Assembly: GCF_009017415.1 (NCBI RefSeq) | Contig: NC_092410.1 | Location: 2,852,001-2,916,000, forward strand | Length of the DNA stretch: 64,000 nt | Origin: Aspergillus flavus | Taxonomy: Eukaryota; Ascomycota; Eurotiomycetes; Eurotiales; Aspergillaceae | Direction: 5' to 3' | Part shown: one piece after another, positions 48,579 through 58,425 of the stretch | Numbering within the stretch: the first letter of the stretch is position 1 | Layout of the letters: each line of letters opens with the position of its first letter | The notes under the pieces: generated by a model | Databases searched by the model: none | What the model was told of the DNA's origin: nothing | What the model saw: only the letters and a program-made list of their open reading frames with translations | Translations under genes and position numbers: made by a program

Positions 48579-48985
48579 GATTCTAACCTTCAAAATTCAG
48601 GTTTTCTATATCGAAGCATTACAGGTCAGGTAGATCGAGTAGTACTATTTAAATTAGAGCGGAGGTTCCGTCAGGCATCAGTCTTTCTAACCTTATACCG
48701 TCATTAACACGGCAGTGGCAGCATGACCCGACCAATAACCTTTCTATGCGTGGTAGGATCAACAATAACCATCTTTGATTCATTAGTCTGTCTGGTTCGT
48801 AAATGTTGTGGAATGCTGGGCGTGCAGGCAGCAGGATTAGAGCCACAAGTCAGATTCAACAGATCGGGATATTGTATTCCTCAATACGAGCTTCATTCGT
48901 GTTGTCTAGTAATCCACTCTTGCATGATTTCTTAGACGCACAGATCGGATTGGGGGAAGTGGTATCTTGTGAACATAACCTCAAC
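48579..48985. other. Intergenic region between P450 and MpaB-like gene
   Basis: Promoter of the P450 and 3' flank of the MpaB-like gene. Nothing distinctive. Confidence 0.4.
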
Positions 48986-49750
48986 CTATTTTAGATATCT
49001 CCGTAACTCTCTCTTCACATAGTAAACATGGCAATGCCTCAAAAACTCAGGCAACAGTGGATAAACCCACCGAATGATAAACACAAAAATACAATAAGCC
49101 ACGCATGTGACCCATGTACTCCGGAGCCCATACCTCGCTCGACACGCCTTGGGAAGCCAATGGATCGTAAAGATGCGCGCAATAGGCGGGACAAACAATA
49201 ACCATAAGGGTATGTTGTGAGGATATAGAACATCCTGCGTAACATGGAGCACTGCAGAGGTAACTTCAAAATGGTGAATCTCATGGTTCCAATATTCCCA
49301 AAATTCATTAACGTTTTCTGGCCACATTTCCAGAGGCACCTGAAGGGATGTGCCAAATCGGGTTGCATCTTTGTAGAGAACCTCTTTAGATTGATCATCC
49401 AACAATCCGAAGAATGTCTCTTGTACAGTTAAGCTTGCGACGAAGAAGCAACTAGCAACCCAGAGCTGCTGCTTGGGATCCATTGCATTGTAGTTTCGTC
49501 CCCTCACTCCGCGATGGGCCTTGTTGACCATTTTGCTCACATAATCCCTCTCTTCCGGTGTTCCAATCACGCCATAAACGTAGAGTAGAGTGTAGTAAAC
49601 TCTGGTCATGGGATCGGATCGAAAGTAGCTGTGGTTGTGCACCCCCTGTGCTACCTGGGGATGGGAGTTCACGAGAACATTGGCGTACTGCAAAGAGATG
49701 AGACTGACAATCTCGCCGAGTATCTTTTGGCAGGATATTGGCTTTTCCAT
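48986..49750 (-). CDS. MpaB/rubber-oxygenase-like (DUF2236) protein
   Basis: Single exon, 254 residues. The segment D-P-M-T-R-V-Y-Y-T-L-L-Y-V-Y-G-V-I-G-T, then H-R-G-V-R-G and D-P-K-Q-Q-L-W-V, follows the DUF2236 pattern found in the ER-bound oxygenase MpaB and in latex-clearing proteins, where conserved His/Arg residues surround a heme or metal. A hydrophobic C-terminal segment (V-A-Y-C-I-F-V-F-I-I-R-W-V) could anchor it in the ER. MpaB itself cleaves a polyprenyl chain in mycophenolic acid synthesis. Compared with MpaB (about 400 residues) the N-terminal part is short, so the true start may be upstream or the protein is a compact member. Tandem arrangement with the P450 suggests a shared substrate. 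Confidence 0.8.
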   Translation of the reverse strand: MEKPISCQKILGEIVSLISLQYANVLVNSHPQVAQGVHNHSYFRSDPMTRVYYTLLYVYGVIGTPEERDYVSKMVNKAHRGVRGRNYNAMDPKQQLWVASCFFVASLTVQETFFGLLDDQSKEVLYKDATRFGTSLQVPLEMWPENVNEFWEYWNHEIHHFEVTSAVLHVTQDVLYPHNIPLWLLFVPPIARIFTIHWLPKACRARYGLRSTWVTCVAYCIFVFIIRWVYPLLPEFLRHCHVYYVKRELRRYLK

Positions 49751-50610
49751 TGTTAAGCCAAAACAGGGAAGAGGTAGGTGCTTGTAGATCTGTTTGTGAT
49801 GTTAGGGCAGTGGAGCGGCAAGACTCACTGGTGTTGTTCTTATATTGCAGCGTGACTGAGTTTTGAACATTGAACCGGGCGCACGTGTCACCTCACACGG
49901 ACAGGATACAAAGCTATCGCAGATCATACCCCATTAGCGCGTGATTAATAATTTTCAGGCTGAGCAACAGATTAATCTATGGATATGTAAGGGTTCAGCT
50001 CAGAAAAAGCAAACCCGGAATGTGAGCTGGCATGTGGAGTAGCTGAAGTGGCAACTATTGGCTGCATGGCGCTCAATATATGCTCGTTCATGCGCCTTAC
50101 CTTCCTCCTAATTAGATGTTGTCATTGGACATGATCTAGGACTGTACCTATCATCCTTGCTGCTATACTCAGGCAGATTGGAAGGAGAGCTCGGGAATAT
50201 CCTCTATTAACTGGGTACAATGTAACAAGCAGGGGACCATAATCCATGCTTCTTCACATTATATATAATCTGTCAGGTGCCGTAGATCGCACCTAAGTTA
50301 TTGAGAGTAGATACAATCCTCCTTACTTAAGTCATTTCTTTTTGAATTGAAAATTAATCATCTAGTTATAGAGCGGTTGGATTTCCTATTAGTCTTTCTG
50401 ATTCCCTCGCTACTTGGGTTGAGATAGATCTAAGCTCTATGTCCTATTCAATCAGAATGAGTGCCTCCGATTCACTGATGCCACGACTAAATTGTCTTGT
50501 AATTATATCTTTCTGGTCGTATCCACCACAATTTTCTTCTCTCGATAATAACCTTCGGTCTCTCGGTCAGCTTCATCGTCTTCTATTCACATCGACAAGG
50601 ACCGCCTACC
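49751..50610. other. Intergenic region
   Basis: Promoter of the MpaB-like gene, with a CACGTG at 49882-49887 (132 bp upstream of its ATG), and 3' flank of the secreted-protein gene. Confidence 0.45.
49882..49887. promoter_or_regulatory. E-box CACGTG upstream of the MpaB-like gene
   Basis: Canonical bHLH/bZIP palindrome in GCACGTGTCA. Single site, so weak evidence. Confidence 0.3.
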
Positions 50611-51165
50611 TCAGCATCGTTCTCTAGCAAACTTCTCCAGGTACTGTGGAAACTTTATCTCCCACAAATCTTCATTGGAAAAGAACCGGTACTGCTCCTC
50701 ACACTTTGTCGTGAGAATCGACCAAAAGGCCTCAGGTTGGTCGAACACAATGCTCAACATGTTGCGCTTCACGCATTGCCCGATCTTTCTTCCTTGCGCA
50801 GGGTCCACATCGCAAATGTTGGTCTCTCCAAGCTGCTTAGCTTCACACTTTTCCAAAGCCGTGTTGTAAATGGAATCGAGTACTTTGGTATACTCCGAGC
50901 TCAGTTCAGGAGCGCCCATCTCCTTTGACTGCTCGTCGATAATCTGTATGCCCATTTCACGCCCTTTGCTCTGGTAGTCGGACACCTTGACTACGCATCC
51001 GGCGCTACATACTTTGGTTCTTGCGTGTTCATAGATTCTGTCCGGGTTGAGGCCACTGATAACCTCGGGGATTACCTGGACGCAGTAGGTCAAAGGAAGC
51101 TTAATGGCGGAGACTATACTTCCACCAGCGGTGAGAGCGACGAGGATAGGTATTTCGAATCGCAT
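50611..51165 (-). CDS. Secreted cysteine-containing protein of unknown function
   Basis: Single exon, 184 residues. Residues 1-20 form a signal peptide (M-R-F-E-I-P-I-L-V-A-L-T-A-G-G-S-I-V-S-A). The mature part has eight cysteines, the last being the C-terminal residue, and is otherwise helical and charged (K-V-S-D-Y-Q-S-K-G, Y-N-T-A-L-E-K-C-E-A-K). The even number suggests four disulfides. No enzyme motif is present. It looks like one of the many lineage-restricted fungal secreted proteins; an effector-like or cell-surface role is only a guess. Confidence 0.72.
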   Translation of the reverse strand: MRFEIPILVALTAGGSIVSAIKLPLTYCVQVIPEVISGLNPDRIYEHARTKVCSAGCVVKVSDYQSKGREMGIQIIDEQSKEMGAPELSSEYTKVLDSIYNTALEKCEAKQLGETNICDVDPAQGRKIGQCVKRNMLSIVFDQPEAFWSILTTKCEEQYRFFSNEDLWEIKFPQYLEKFARERC

Positions 51166-52159
51166 TGTGAAGGATTGCTGTTTGTGATGGTGGCATTCGA
51201 TTTGAGGGAGAAGTGCAGCCTAGTAACACGAGATATGTGGAAGTAATTCGTAACTTCATCTATGGAAGCCTTTGTCCTGGTAGCTGGACTCATATGTCCT
51301 TTCTATGCTACGTAGATGAATGTGAGCTCACAAGCGCCACCTCATGACCCTTACATATTCATATTGAATGATTTCCTGAATTAATCAGTGTCCGCCCGAC
51401 ATATCATATACCCTCTATTCATCTGCATGGATCATCATGATTATTGCTCACGGTGATTAGTTTTCTGGCTCTATACCTGGATTGCAGTCCCGAGAACTAA
51501 CTAGCTATTGCTATCAGCCTACCTTCTGTTTGATACTAGGTTAATGATGTCTGCAGTGAACGTCCTATCTCCCGCCTTCAACGTACTCTGGCCTAATCCT
51601 TGTATTAAGTAACTTTAACACTGAGTGGAAGTCCAGTTACCTGGTGAAGAACAAACTATGCCACATCTTCAAAAACGTAGCTGAAACTTAGTTTAATGAG
51701 ATTCCTCAGCATTTGGTGCGTCATCGTCATGCCTCCTGATTCATGTTCCAGGGCAGGCAAGCCACTCAGGAAGTCGTTCATACCGTATTATGGATAGTTT
51801 CCGCCGCTATTGACTATTCAATGTTCATATAAGGTGTATGAAAGAGCCACTGTAGCATTTGCGCAAGGTGGAGATTCCGTGCCGCCGGAGTTGGTACCAA
51901 AGGCACCGGAATTCCGAGGGTCGTGCTTGCCACGAGCGGGAGAAAATGCACTGTTTTGATCATTCACCTAGTCAATCAAAAGTTCATTGGCCTGTTATAG
52001 CCTAATTATTGGACGTCTAGCTATGCACGCACCTCACTGGTGAAGCAGAATGGTTCGTTCCCATCGAAATACGCGTCACTCCGCCCAGATGACCCTCGCA
52101 GGCACTGATTCGGAGCCTCTTAACCAGCGTCTTACATCTCCTCCGAATACCTTGTAGCT
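51166..52159. other. Divergent intergenic region upstream of the truncated regulator
   Basis: Includes the palindrome at 51907-51916 and its flank G-rich sequence; no ORF of interest. Confidence 0.5.
51907..51916. promoter_or_regulatory. Palindrome CGGAATTCCG in the regulator promoter
   Basis: CGG-N4-CCG, 244 bp upstream of the Zn2Cys6 start. The same ten bases recur in front of the neighbouring exporter (53394-53403), which is what a shared operator of the linked Zn2Cys6 factor would look like. Confidence 0.5.
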
Positions 52160-53248
52160 ATGAGAAGTTCGAGGTATTCTACTTCTCATCAGAAAGCTTG
52201 CCAGCAATGCTCAAATGCCAAAGCAAGATGTGATCGCGATCGCACAACTGGACCTTGTGGTAGGTGTCGGCAACGGGGTCTGCCATGCGTTTACCCACAC
52301 ACAACAACAACTCCTGGTAGTCCTGCTAGGCAGAGCTTTGTTGTTGGCGAAGGGCAACTACACAGTCCATCTTCGTTATCCGATGCTTCGTTTCCGAGCT
52401 CTGAGGGCGAGCTGCTGGTGGCAGGCACCAGTGACAGTGCTAGTGCTACCGTAACCGACCGTTTAATTCATAGTCATGGCCATTCTTCTATTATTCAGAG
52501 AGCTGCACGCGAAATCCAGACTGTCACGCAATGTATACCCGAGCTTGTTCCCGACAGCAAAGCTCATCGCTTCGAACGACACTCTTATGATAGACACGGC
52601 AGACAGCATGTCAACCGAGTTGGTTTCGATGCAGGCCTGATCAATACCCCGTGCGCGAATCAACCGATACCACCGTATTCAGTGGGAGATGGGCTCCCTG
52701 CCATATCTGACGATCCTGAAAATCTCGACTTTTCGGACCTTGAATTAGTCTGTCCCATCAACCCGGATGAAATCAGTAACCGCTGGTTGAATGCATATAT
52801 GCCTATTCCTGGACAGACAGTGAAGGAGTATCCAGCTGGGATTGCGGCCTTTATCTTCCGGGTATTGAAGTCCTACACAGATGCCGCGGTACAGGGCCGC
52901 GGGATCCTGCCATTCATTCATTCTAAGCAAGTCATGGCCCAAACTACAGCATCACCGCTTGGTACATGCTTGAGCTTGGTTCGAATATGTGCAAATCCAC
53001 TCCCAGGGAGTGAGGATACTACCGTTAGTGCTCTGCAGCGAGAAATGTCTAGCTTGTACGAATCACGCGACAGATATAATGACGAGTTCCTGTTTGCCGC
53101 ATTTCAGACTTATTTGATATACACGATGGTCCTATTTTTCCGACTCAGCCAATCTCGCAGTGACTTCTTTCGCAGAGCTATGACAAACCTCCAAGAGCTT
53201 GCTTGCTTTTCATCACGCCGCGGACTTGTGTTTGCAGCCGATCTGTGA
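52160..53248 (+). CDS. Zn2Cys6 transcription factor, C-terminus lost to stop codons
   Basis: Open frame of 362 residues. The cluster uses Cys14, 17, 24, 33, 36 and 43, with nine-residue spacing allowing T-T-G-P before Cys33. Residues 210-350 follow the middle region of a common Aspergillus C6 family that sits beside drug exporters. The frame ends at TGA 53246-53248 just after C-F-S-S-R-R-G-L-V-F-A-A-D-L. In the same frame the sequence continues R-V-R-P-R-W-E-E, TAG, I-V-A-G-A-K-R, which matches my memory of the family's continuation (R-P-R-W-E-E-W-I-V-A-E-A-K-R). So CGA>TGA and TGG>TAG changes removed the C-terminal part of about 100 or more residues. DNA binding may survive; regulation is probably altered. 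Confidence 0.82.
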   Translation: MRSSRYSTSHQKACQQCSNAKARCDRDRTTGPCGRCRQRGLPCVYPHTTTTPGSPARQSFVVGEGQLHSPSSLSDASFPSSEGELLVAGTSDSASATVTDRLIHSHGHSSIIQRAAREIQTVTQCIPELVPDSKAHRFERHSYDRHGRQHVNRVGFDAGLINTPCANQPIPPYSVGDGLPAISDDPENLDFSDLELVCPINPDEISNRWLNAYMPIPGQTVKEYPAGIAAFIFRVLKSYTDAAVQGRGILPFIHSKQVMAQTTASPLGTCLSLVRICANPLPGSEDTTVSALQREMSSLYESRDRYNDEFLFAAFQTYLIYTMVLFFRLSQSRSDFFRRAMTNLQELACFSSRRGLVFAADL

Positions 53249-53361
53249 CGAGTCCGTCCGAGGTGGGAAGAATAGATCGTAGCGGGAGCCAAGAGAGGTT
53301 GTCGTAGACTTGTATTCACGGAGTATATAAAGCTACTGTTGCTGGGATTTTTGCCCTAACA

Positions 53362-53380
53362 GAGTTGAGATTCTCAACTC
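53362..53380. repeat. Inverted repeat with 9-bp arms
   Basis: GAGTTGAGA, T, TCTCAACTC. Perfect. It lies 164 bp upstream of the exporter start and could be an operator or a short hairpin. Confidence 0.45.
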
Positions 53381-53392
53381 CGAGGCGTCTAT

Positions 53393-53404
53393 TCGGAATT
53401 CCGA
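53393..53404. promoter_or_regulatory. Palindrome TCGGAATTCCGA in the exporter promoter
   Basis: Perfect 12-bp palindrome containing the same CGGAATTCCG core as 51907-51916, 140 bp upstream of the exporter ATG. Candidate site for the linked Zn2Cys6 regulator. Confidence 0.5.
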
Positions 53405-53543
53405 TCTCAGATTCGGTGGTAGGAATGAACACCATTTGCCATGATTCATATTATATAACAACGTCCTCTAACTACCACCTTAACTTCATATACCCATAGC
53501 TTAAACAATCCAAATTATTACTGACAGATCACCATCACCAACT

Positions 53544-55126
53544 ATGAAAGACACCACGCCTACTCAGGGTACGGCAGACCAATTGCAGACTAATGCTGCG
53601 ACAACGTCACCGCCAGTTCCGGATGCACCTTACAGCATCTTCGATAAACGACAAAAATGGTTAATCATTGCGATTGTTTCCACTGCTGCGACCTGTAAGT
53701 TTGAGAATCACTCTGTCACAAAAAAATATGCCGACTAACATCTACAACAGTCTCAGGTTTCGCGTCAAATATCTACTTCCCAGCTCTACCAACCATTGCA
53801 GATGATCTCGGTGTTTCGCTCGAACTTGTTAACTTGACAGTTACTTCATACCTTATCTTCCAGGGGCTAGCACCGAGTCTGTGGGGTCCAGTGTCAGATG
53901 TAAAGGGGCGTCGAATCGCCTACATCTGTACATTCATTGTATTTCTGGGCGCGTGCATTGGTTTGGCGCTGAGTAAGAATTATGCTACAGTTATTGTTCT
54001 GCGATGCCTTCAGAGCACAGGTAGCGCCAGTACGATTGCCATTGGCTCCGGTGTGATTGGCGATATCAGTACACGCGCCGAGCGCGGTGGTTTCATGGGA
54101 ATCTTTCAAGCAGGGCTACTCGTTCCTGTTGCTGTAGGACCAGTGATTGGAGGCGCCCTAGCTGGATCATTAGGATGGCATTCAGTCTTTTGGTTCCTCA
54201 CCATCTACTGCGGCGTTTTCTTGGTCCTGCTCATTGCTCTCTTACCCGAAACCCTCCGATCAGTTGTTGCCAACGGAAGCACAACGCCATCGAACCCATT
54301 GACCAGATATCCGTTGAACATCTACCAAAGAACGACCAAAGCACAATGGAAATTAGAAGACGACTCAGATGCCTCTCGCCCAGCAGCAAGGAAACGCATC
54401 GATCTCACTGGTCCCCTCCGAATGCTCATAACCAAGCACGCAGCCCCCATCATCCTCTTCCTGGCCGTCTACTACGCCGTCTGGCAAATGAGCATCACCG
54501 CGATGTCCTCGCTTTTCAAAGACCGCTACGGTCTCGGTGAAACCCAAATCGGCCTCACCTTCATAGCCAACGGCGTAGGCTCCATGATCGGAACCCTAGT
54601 GACAGGCAAAATCCTAAACATGGACTACCAACGAGTCAAGGAAAACTACGAAACTTCGCTTCACGCTGAGGCTGCGAATGATGGATCTGACAGTGAAGAT
54701 GACTTCCCGATTGAAAAGGCTCGTCTTCGACTCGTTCCTGTGTTCTCAATCTTACAATGCCTCTCGATTATTCTCTTCGGTTGGACAATTCAGTATCCCG
54801 ATCGTGTCCATATCGCTGTTTCTATCGTTTCTACTTTTATCACGGGCTGGACGGCTGTCTCTACCCAGTCTGTTATTATGACTTATCTAGTCGATATCTT
54901 TCCTGATAGAAGTGCGGCGGCGAGTGCCAGTCTTAACCTCGCGAGATGTCTGTTTGCTGCTGGTGGTACCAGTTTCATCATGCCCATGGTCAATGGTGTT
55001 GGTGTTGGGGTGGCGTTTACGATATGTGTCGCTGTACAACTTGTGGCCTTGATTGGGCCTTTGATTCAGTGGAGGTTTGCTGGTAAATGGAGGAAACAGG
55101 CGCAGGATTGGACTGCCGATGCATAA
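53544..55126 (+). CDS. MFS drug:H+ antiporter, DHA1 family (QDR/DTR-like)
   Basis: CDS is join(53544..53694,53751..55126), 508 residues, 12 membrane segments. TM1 begins G-F-A-S-N-I-Y-F-P-A-L-P-T-I-A-D-D-L, the DHA1 signature, and loop 2-3 has the MFS motif G-P-V-S-D-V-K-G-R-R. Motif C of antiporters appears in TM5 (G-P-V-I-G-G-A-L-A-G). The central cytosolic loop (about residues 225-275) is hydrophilic. Yeast relatives Qdr1-3 and Dtr1 export quinidine, polyamines, bisformyl dityrosine and other cationic compounds across the plasma membrane. It lies 295 bp downstream of the truncated regulator on the same strand, a typical regulator/exporter pair, with two palindromes between. The frame is intact, so export should still work. 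Confidence 0.93.
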
Positions 55127-56544
55127 ACTGCTGATAAACTTCATTTCGGTGTACAGGTCGAGGTTGCTCGAAAACTGAATTGATGATATAGTGCGCTATA
55201 TCGCATGTACTCTCGACTCTCTTGTAGTTAAATCAGGGCAAGGTGGAAAATTAGATATTATACCCTTACAATAATGTATAATAGACATTACTACAATGTT
55301 ACTAGTCTCTTTTCGCGTCGCGTAGCTGCTATACTCACTCTCTTTACGGACACATGGGAAGGAACGGATGGTACATGGAACAGGTGAAATGAACAAGATC
55401 CACCAAGACTATCAGAACTGTACATGAACAAGCGCATATAAACTTGTTCGGGGTTAGAAGAGCTTTTGGCGGAAATCGACCTCGTAGCGCCATCATGTGG
55501 TGGACATGGTGATTATGCCACAACTTCCAGGCCAGTGCCTAGAGCACCTGTTAAGATGTGTGCCGTATGTATATTGGCCCTTTCACTCTGATTATGTACG
55601 TCCACAGGGAGAGTGAATTATAGCTATCACAGGTCTGTCGGCGTTTTCAGCTCACACCATTAAAGGAATTGCCAAATCCCCTCCTCTCCTGCAATGGCAA
55701 AGGAGCATCCCTCGGACAAACGACCCGAGATGCTAAATCTATGTTAGTTAATCTCCCATTTAATTCTTCCCTCCTATGCTAGACACTCAATGCGTATGAA
55801 GTGTTACGTCCCGAAAACATAACGGCTCAAACATGGGTGTTGTGGACTAAGATCGCTGTGCTCTGCCAATAACATCCCAACAATTTGCTAGCGCTGTTCA
55901 CATTTGAAACACTTTCTGCATGAAAGACTTCTTTCTGGCTAGTCTAATCATCGACGAAAGATAGGCCGTATGGGGTAGCGGTCTACAGAGTAGAAGACGT
56001 CAGCCTTCGAATAGATCTGATGCTACGGCACTTGACTAGCCGTGATCTAGGGCATAAGTTCGGTGGTATTCGTCATGTTAATCCTTAACTCTATCTTTCG
56101 GGAATTCTACTCTACATCAAGTATACATGTACTATTCTACGTACCTCTAGTAGTTATCTTTCCCGCGTCAATTGACATATCAAGTACAGTCTACTTACCA
56201 ACTTGTGTCGAACTCCTCACTGCGTTTACTCCGGCGTGGGCTGAGTACAATGCCCCAAAAGCCTGCAGTCTCATAAGTAAAACAAAGTGGACCTTCTTTA
56301 ATTAAAACAAGCTCTCCTGACTCGAGTCTCCCGGGAGACCTTCGGGATTTCACCCAATTCTAGAACGACCGATGCGATCCACTTTCGTGAAACGGATCAC
56401 CCCGTAGTTTCACGATGACTTAGTTTAATAGACAGGACTTCGCGACAGCAATACAAACATTCTATTAACCCCAGATATAAAAGTGCTACACCCATTCTTA
56501 TGATTCTCCTGCCCAGTAGCCCACTCTGACAACAAACCACCAAG
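55127..56544. other. Intergenic region
   Basis: Exporter 3' flank and promoter of the Cys-rich secreted protein. ORF 56063-56305 is hydrophobic and unrecognised. Nothing else. Confidence 0.45.
56476..56483 (+). promoter_or_regulatory. TATA box of the Cys-rich secreted protein
   Basis: TATAAAAG, 62-69 bp upstream of the ATG at 56545. Confidence 0.5.
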
Positions 56545-57187
56545 ATGGTCTCTGCTAAATCCCTGGTCACTCTTGTCTTCGGCGCCACTTTGGCGGCCGC
56601 CACCCTCTCCCCGGCCTCATCGAACACTAAGGGCAAGTGCCCTGGCACACTCAACTGCGACCGTACGTAGCTTTCTCATGCGAGGCTATTGTAATACTCA
56701 CACAAGTAAACAGCCGCCAAGACGTCCACTGCCATACAGGCTGCTGAGTGCTCTCACAACACGAGAACTTCTGGTACGTTCCTTCTTCGGCTTTTCTAAT
56801 TATCTCCCTACCTGGATCCATGTTAAAGGAAACAAAAGGGACACAAACCTTCGCCGTGTTCACCACCGACCACCAATATGATTCCTCTCACGGTGCTCCT
56901 TATGGAACATGCAAGGCCTACACGTGCACTGCGCCCACGGACGCAGAGATGACGGAATCCAATGAGGATTGCTGGACTTTCTTCTGGAAGTAAGTTATCA
57001 TCTTCTCTATGAATATAGATATATACGCTTGTTGGGAGGCATCGGATACTGATAAGTGTTGTCGTACAGTGACAACGGAGAGTCATCCGGTGTCGGAACC
57101 GGATGCATCAAGAGCCCTAAGGACGGCACCTGTGGTTGCGAAAACTCCGATGGAACTTTCGTATATGGTGGAACCAACTGCTCCTAG
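56545..57187 (+). CDS. Small secreted cysteine-rich protein
   Basis: CDS is join(56545..56662,56714..56773,56839..56989,57070..57187), 148 residues. A signal peptide covers about residues 1-20 (V-S-A-K-S-L-V-T-L-V-F-G-A-T-L-A-A-A). The mature protein has ten cysteines, starting K-C-P-G-T-L-N-C and ending N-C-S at the stop, compatible with five disulfides. Aromatic and Gly-rich segments near the end (G-T-F-V-Y-G-G-T-N-C) are present. The third exon starts at 56839, not at the earlier AG at 56828, since only that keeps frame across both sides. The gene has four exons over 643 bp, and each intron is 51-80 bp. It is an extracellular protein of unknown role; other secreted Cys-rich fungal proteins act as antimicrobials or effectors, but there is no direct evidence here. 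Confidence 0.82.
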
Positions 57188-58425
57188 ACACGCTGGATAC
57201 TGCTAGGGACGATGATGGGTGCTCTTCTGGAGATTAGGAGCGGTGTATATACTGGTTGAGTTTTATATCTGTGATATCATTCAACTATGTTTATTTCGGA
57301 TGGAGCGCTGTCTGTTGAACTCGTTATGGGCTAGCTCATTGCGATGCAGCATACTATTCAAAGAAAGGGAAAGAGGCAAATAAGCCGTCTTCATTCACGC
57401 TGGGCGTTTTATATGCACGACAAGGGAAGTTATCAACGATATTGTTACGTAAATCTCTCCAAAACCCTCTGGTCCACCGGATTTTCGCAGGTCACCAGGA
57501 ACAATGATGGGATAATCTCTCCTTTCAAGTAAATAGGAAGGACCTTCTCGGACTCGATGTACCTGAAACTTCGACTCGAAAAATAGACAGGCGTGTCTTG
57601 CTCATCGCGGCTGATACACTATTGGGATGGACTGTGATGCATTCCAGATACGCCTTTTTAAGAGTGACTGTCATGTTGAGCAAGCGAGTTGTCACTATCG
57701 GCCACCCCTATCCCAATGACCTTGTGCTATTCCAATGAGAAAGAGCCGATGTGTAATGCAGTGGAGCGGACGCTCTTGGCAGGATAAAAATAGTGGAACG
57801 TAGATTAAGCTAACGGGAACATGACGAGTCCTACTGACGATCAGCCGTTTCAAGTCGGTCTCTTAAATTTCATGTCCTTGCGTTTTTACCATCTCATATC
57901 GAAAGATCAATATAAAAAATGAAAGAAAAGCTTCTAGAAGGACAACGGTTGATCAACCAATCAGGCCTGGCTGCCGAATGGGGACAATTTGCATGGTTTG
58001 TCTGCGTATGTGGTCACGTGTGATAAAGCGTACCGCAAGCGGACGCCGCCACGTGACGGGGCGATTGCCCCTTTCCCTTTGCGGTCAACCCAGCCTTTTG
58101 CTAATTTCATCGGAATTTCTTGTCCTGCGCCTGTTCTCCTGTTCTTCTTTTTTATGAGGTCTTCTCGCTACTAATTTGTTTCTCTTGTTTCATTCCTTCG
58201 TTTTGATCCCGAAGTCTCGTCGCTGCTACGATCTTTCCGCGTCGCCATAATAATCCGCTTACAATCTGCTGTCGTGGCTTTAGCATCAACGGATCGTCGT
58301 CGATCATAGCGTCCTGAATTCGCCTTCTACCTTGCGACTGTACCATTGCTCATTCATGGGCTGCAGCCCGTGAACTTCTTTTAATTTCGACTCTGTTTTA
58401 GAGAATTTACAGCCGCATTATCACC
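57188..58425. other. Intergenic region, Gdt1 promoter
   Basis: Two CACGTG boxes (58015-58020, 58050-58055) and TGATAA (58021-58026) lie about 370-410 bp upstream of the Gdt1 ATG. No gene found. Confidence 0.5.
58015..58055. promoter_or_regulatory. Paired E-boxes with a GATA site upstream of Gdt1
   Basis: CACGTG at 58015-58020 runs straight into TGATAA (GATA core), and a second CACGTG lies 35 bp downstream. Tight clustering in an otherwise plain promoter suggests bHLH and GATA-factor input. Confidence 0.4.

Larger units (their letters stand above)
53249..53543. pseudogene. Decaying 3' part of the Zn2Cys6 gene, now the exporter promoter
   Basis: Contains the in-frame remnant described for the regulator up to about 53300 and a possible later trace (T-E-L-R). 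It also holds a 9-bp-arm inverted repeat (53362-53380) and the 12-bp palindrome 53393-53404, both within 185 bp of the exporter ATG. Confidence 0.45.
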
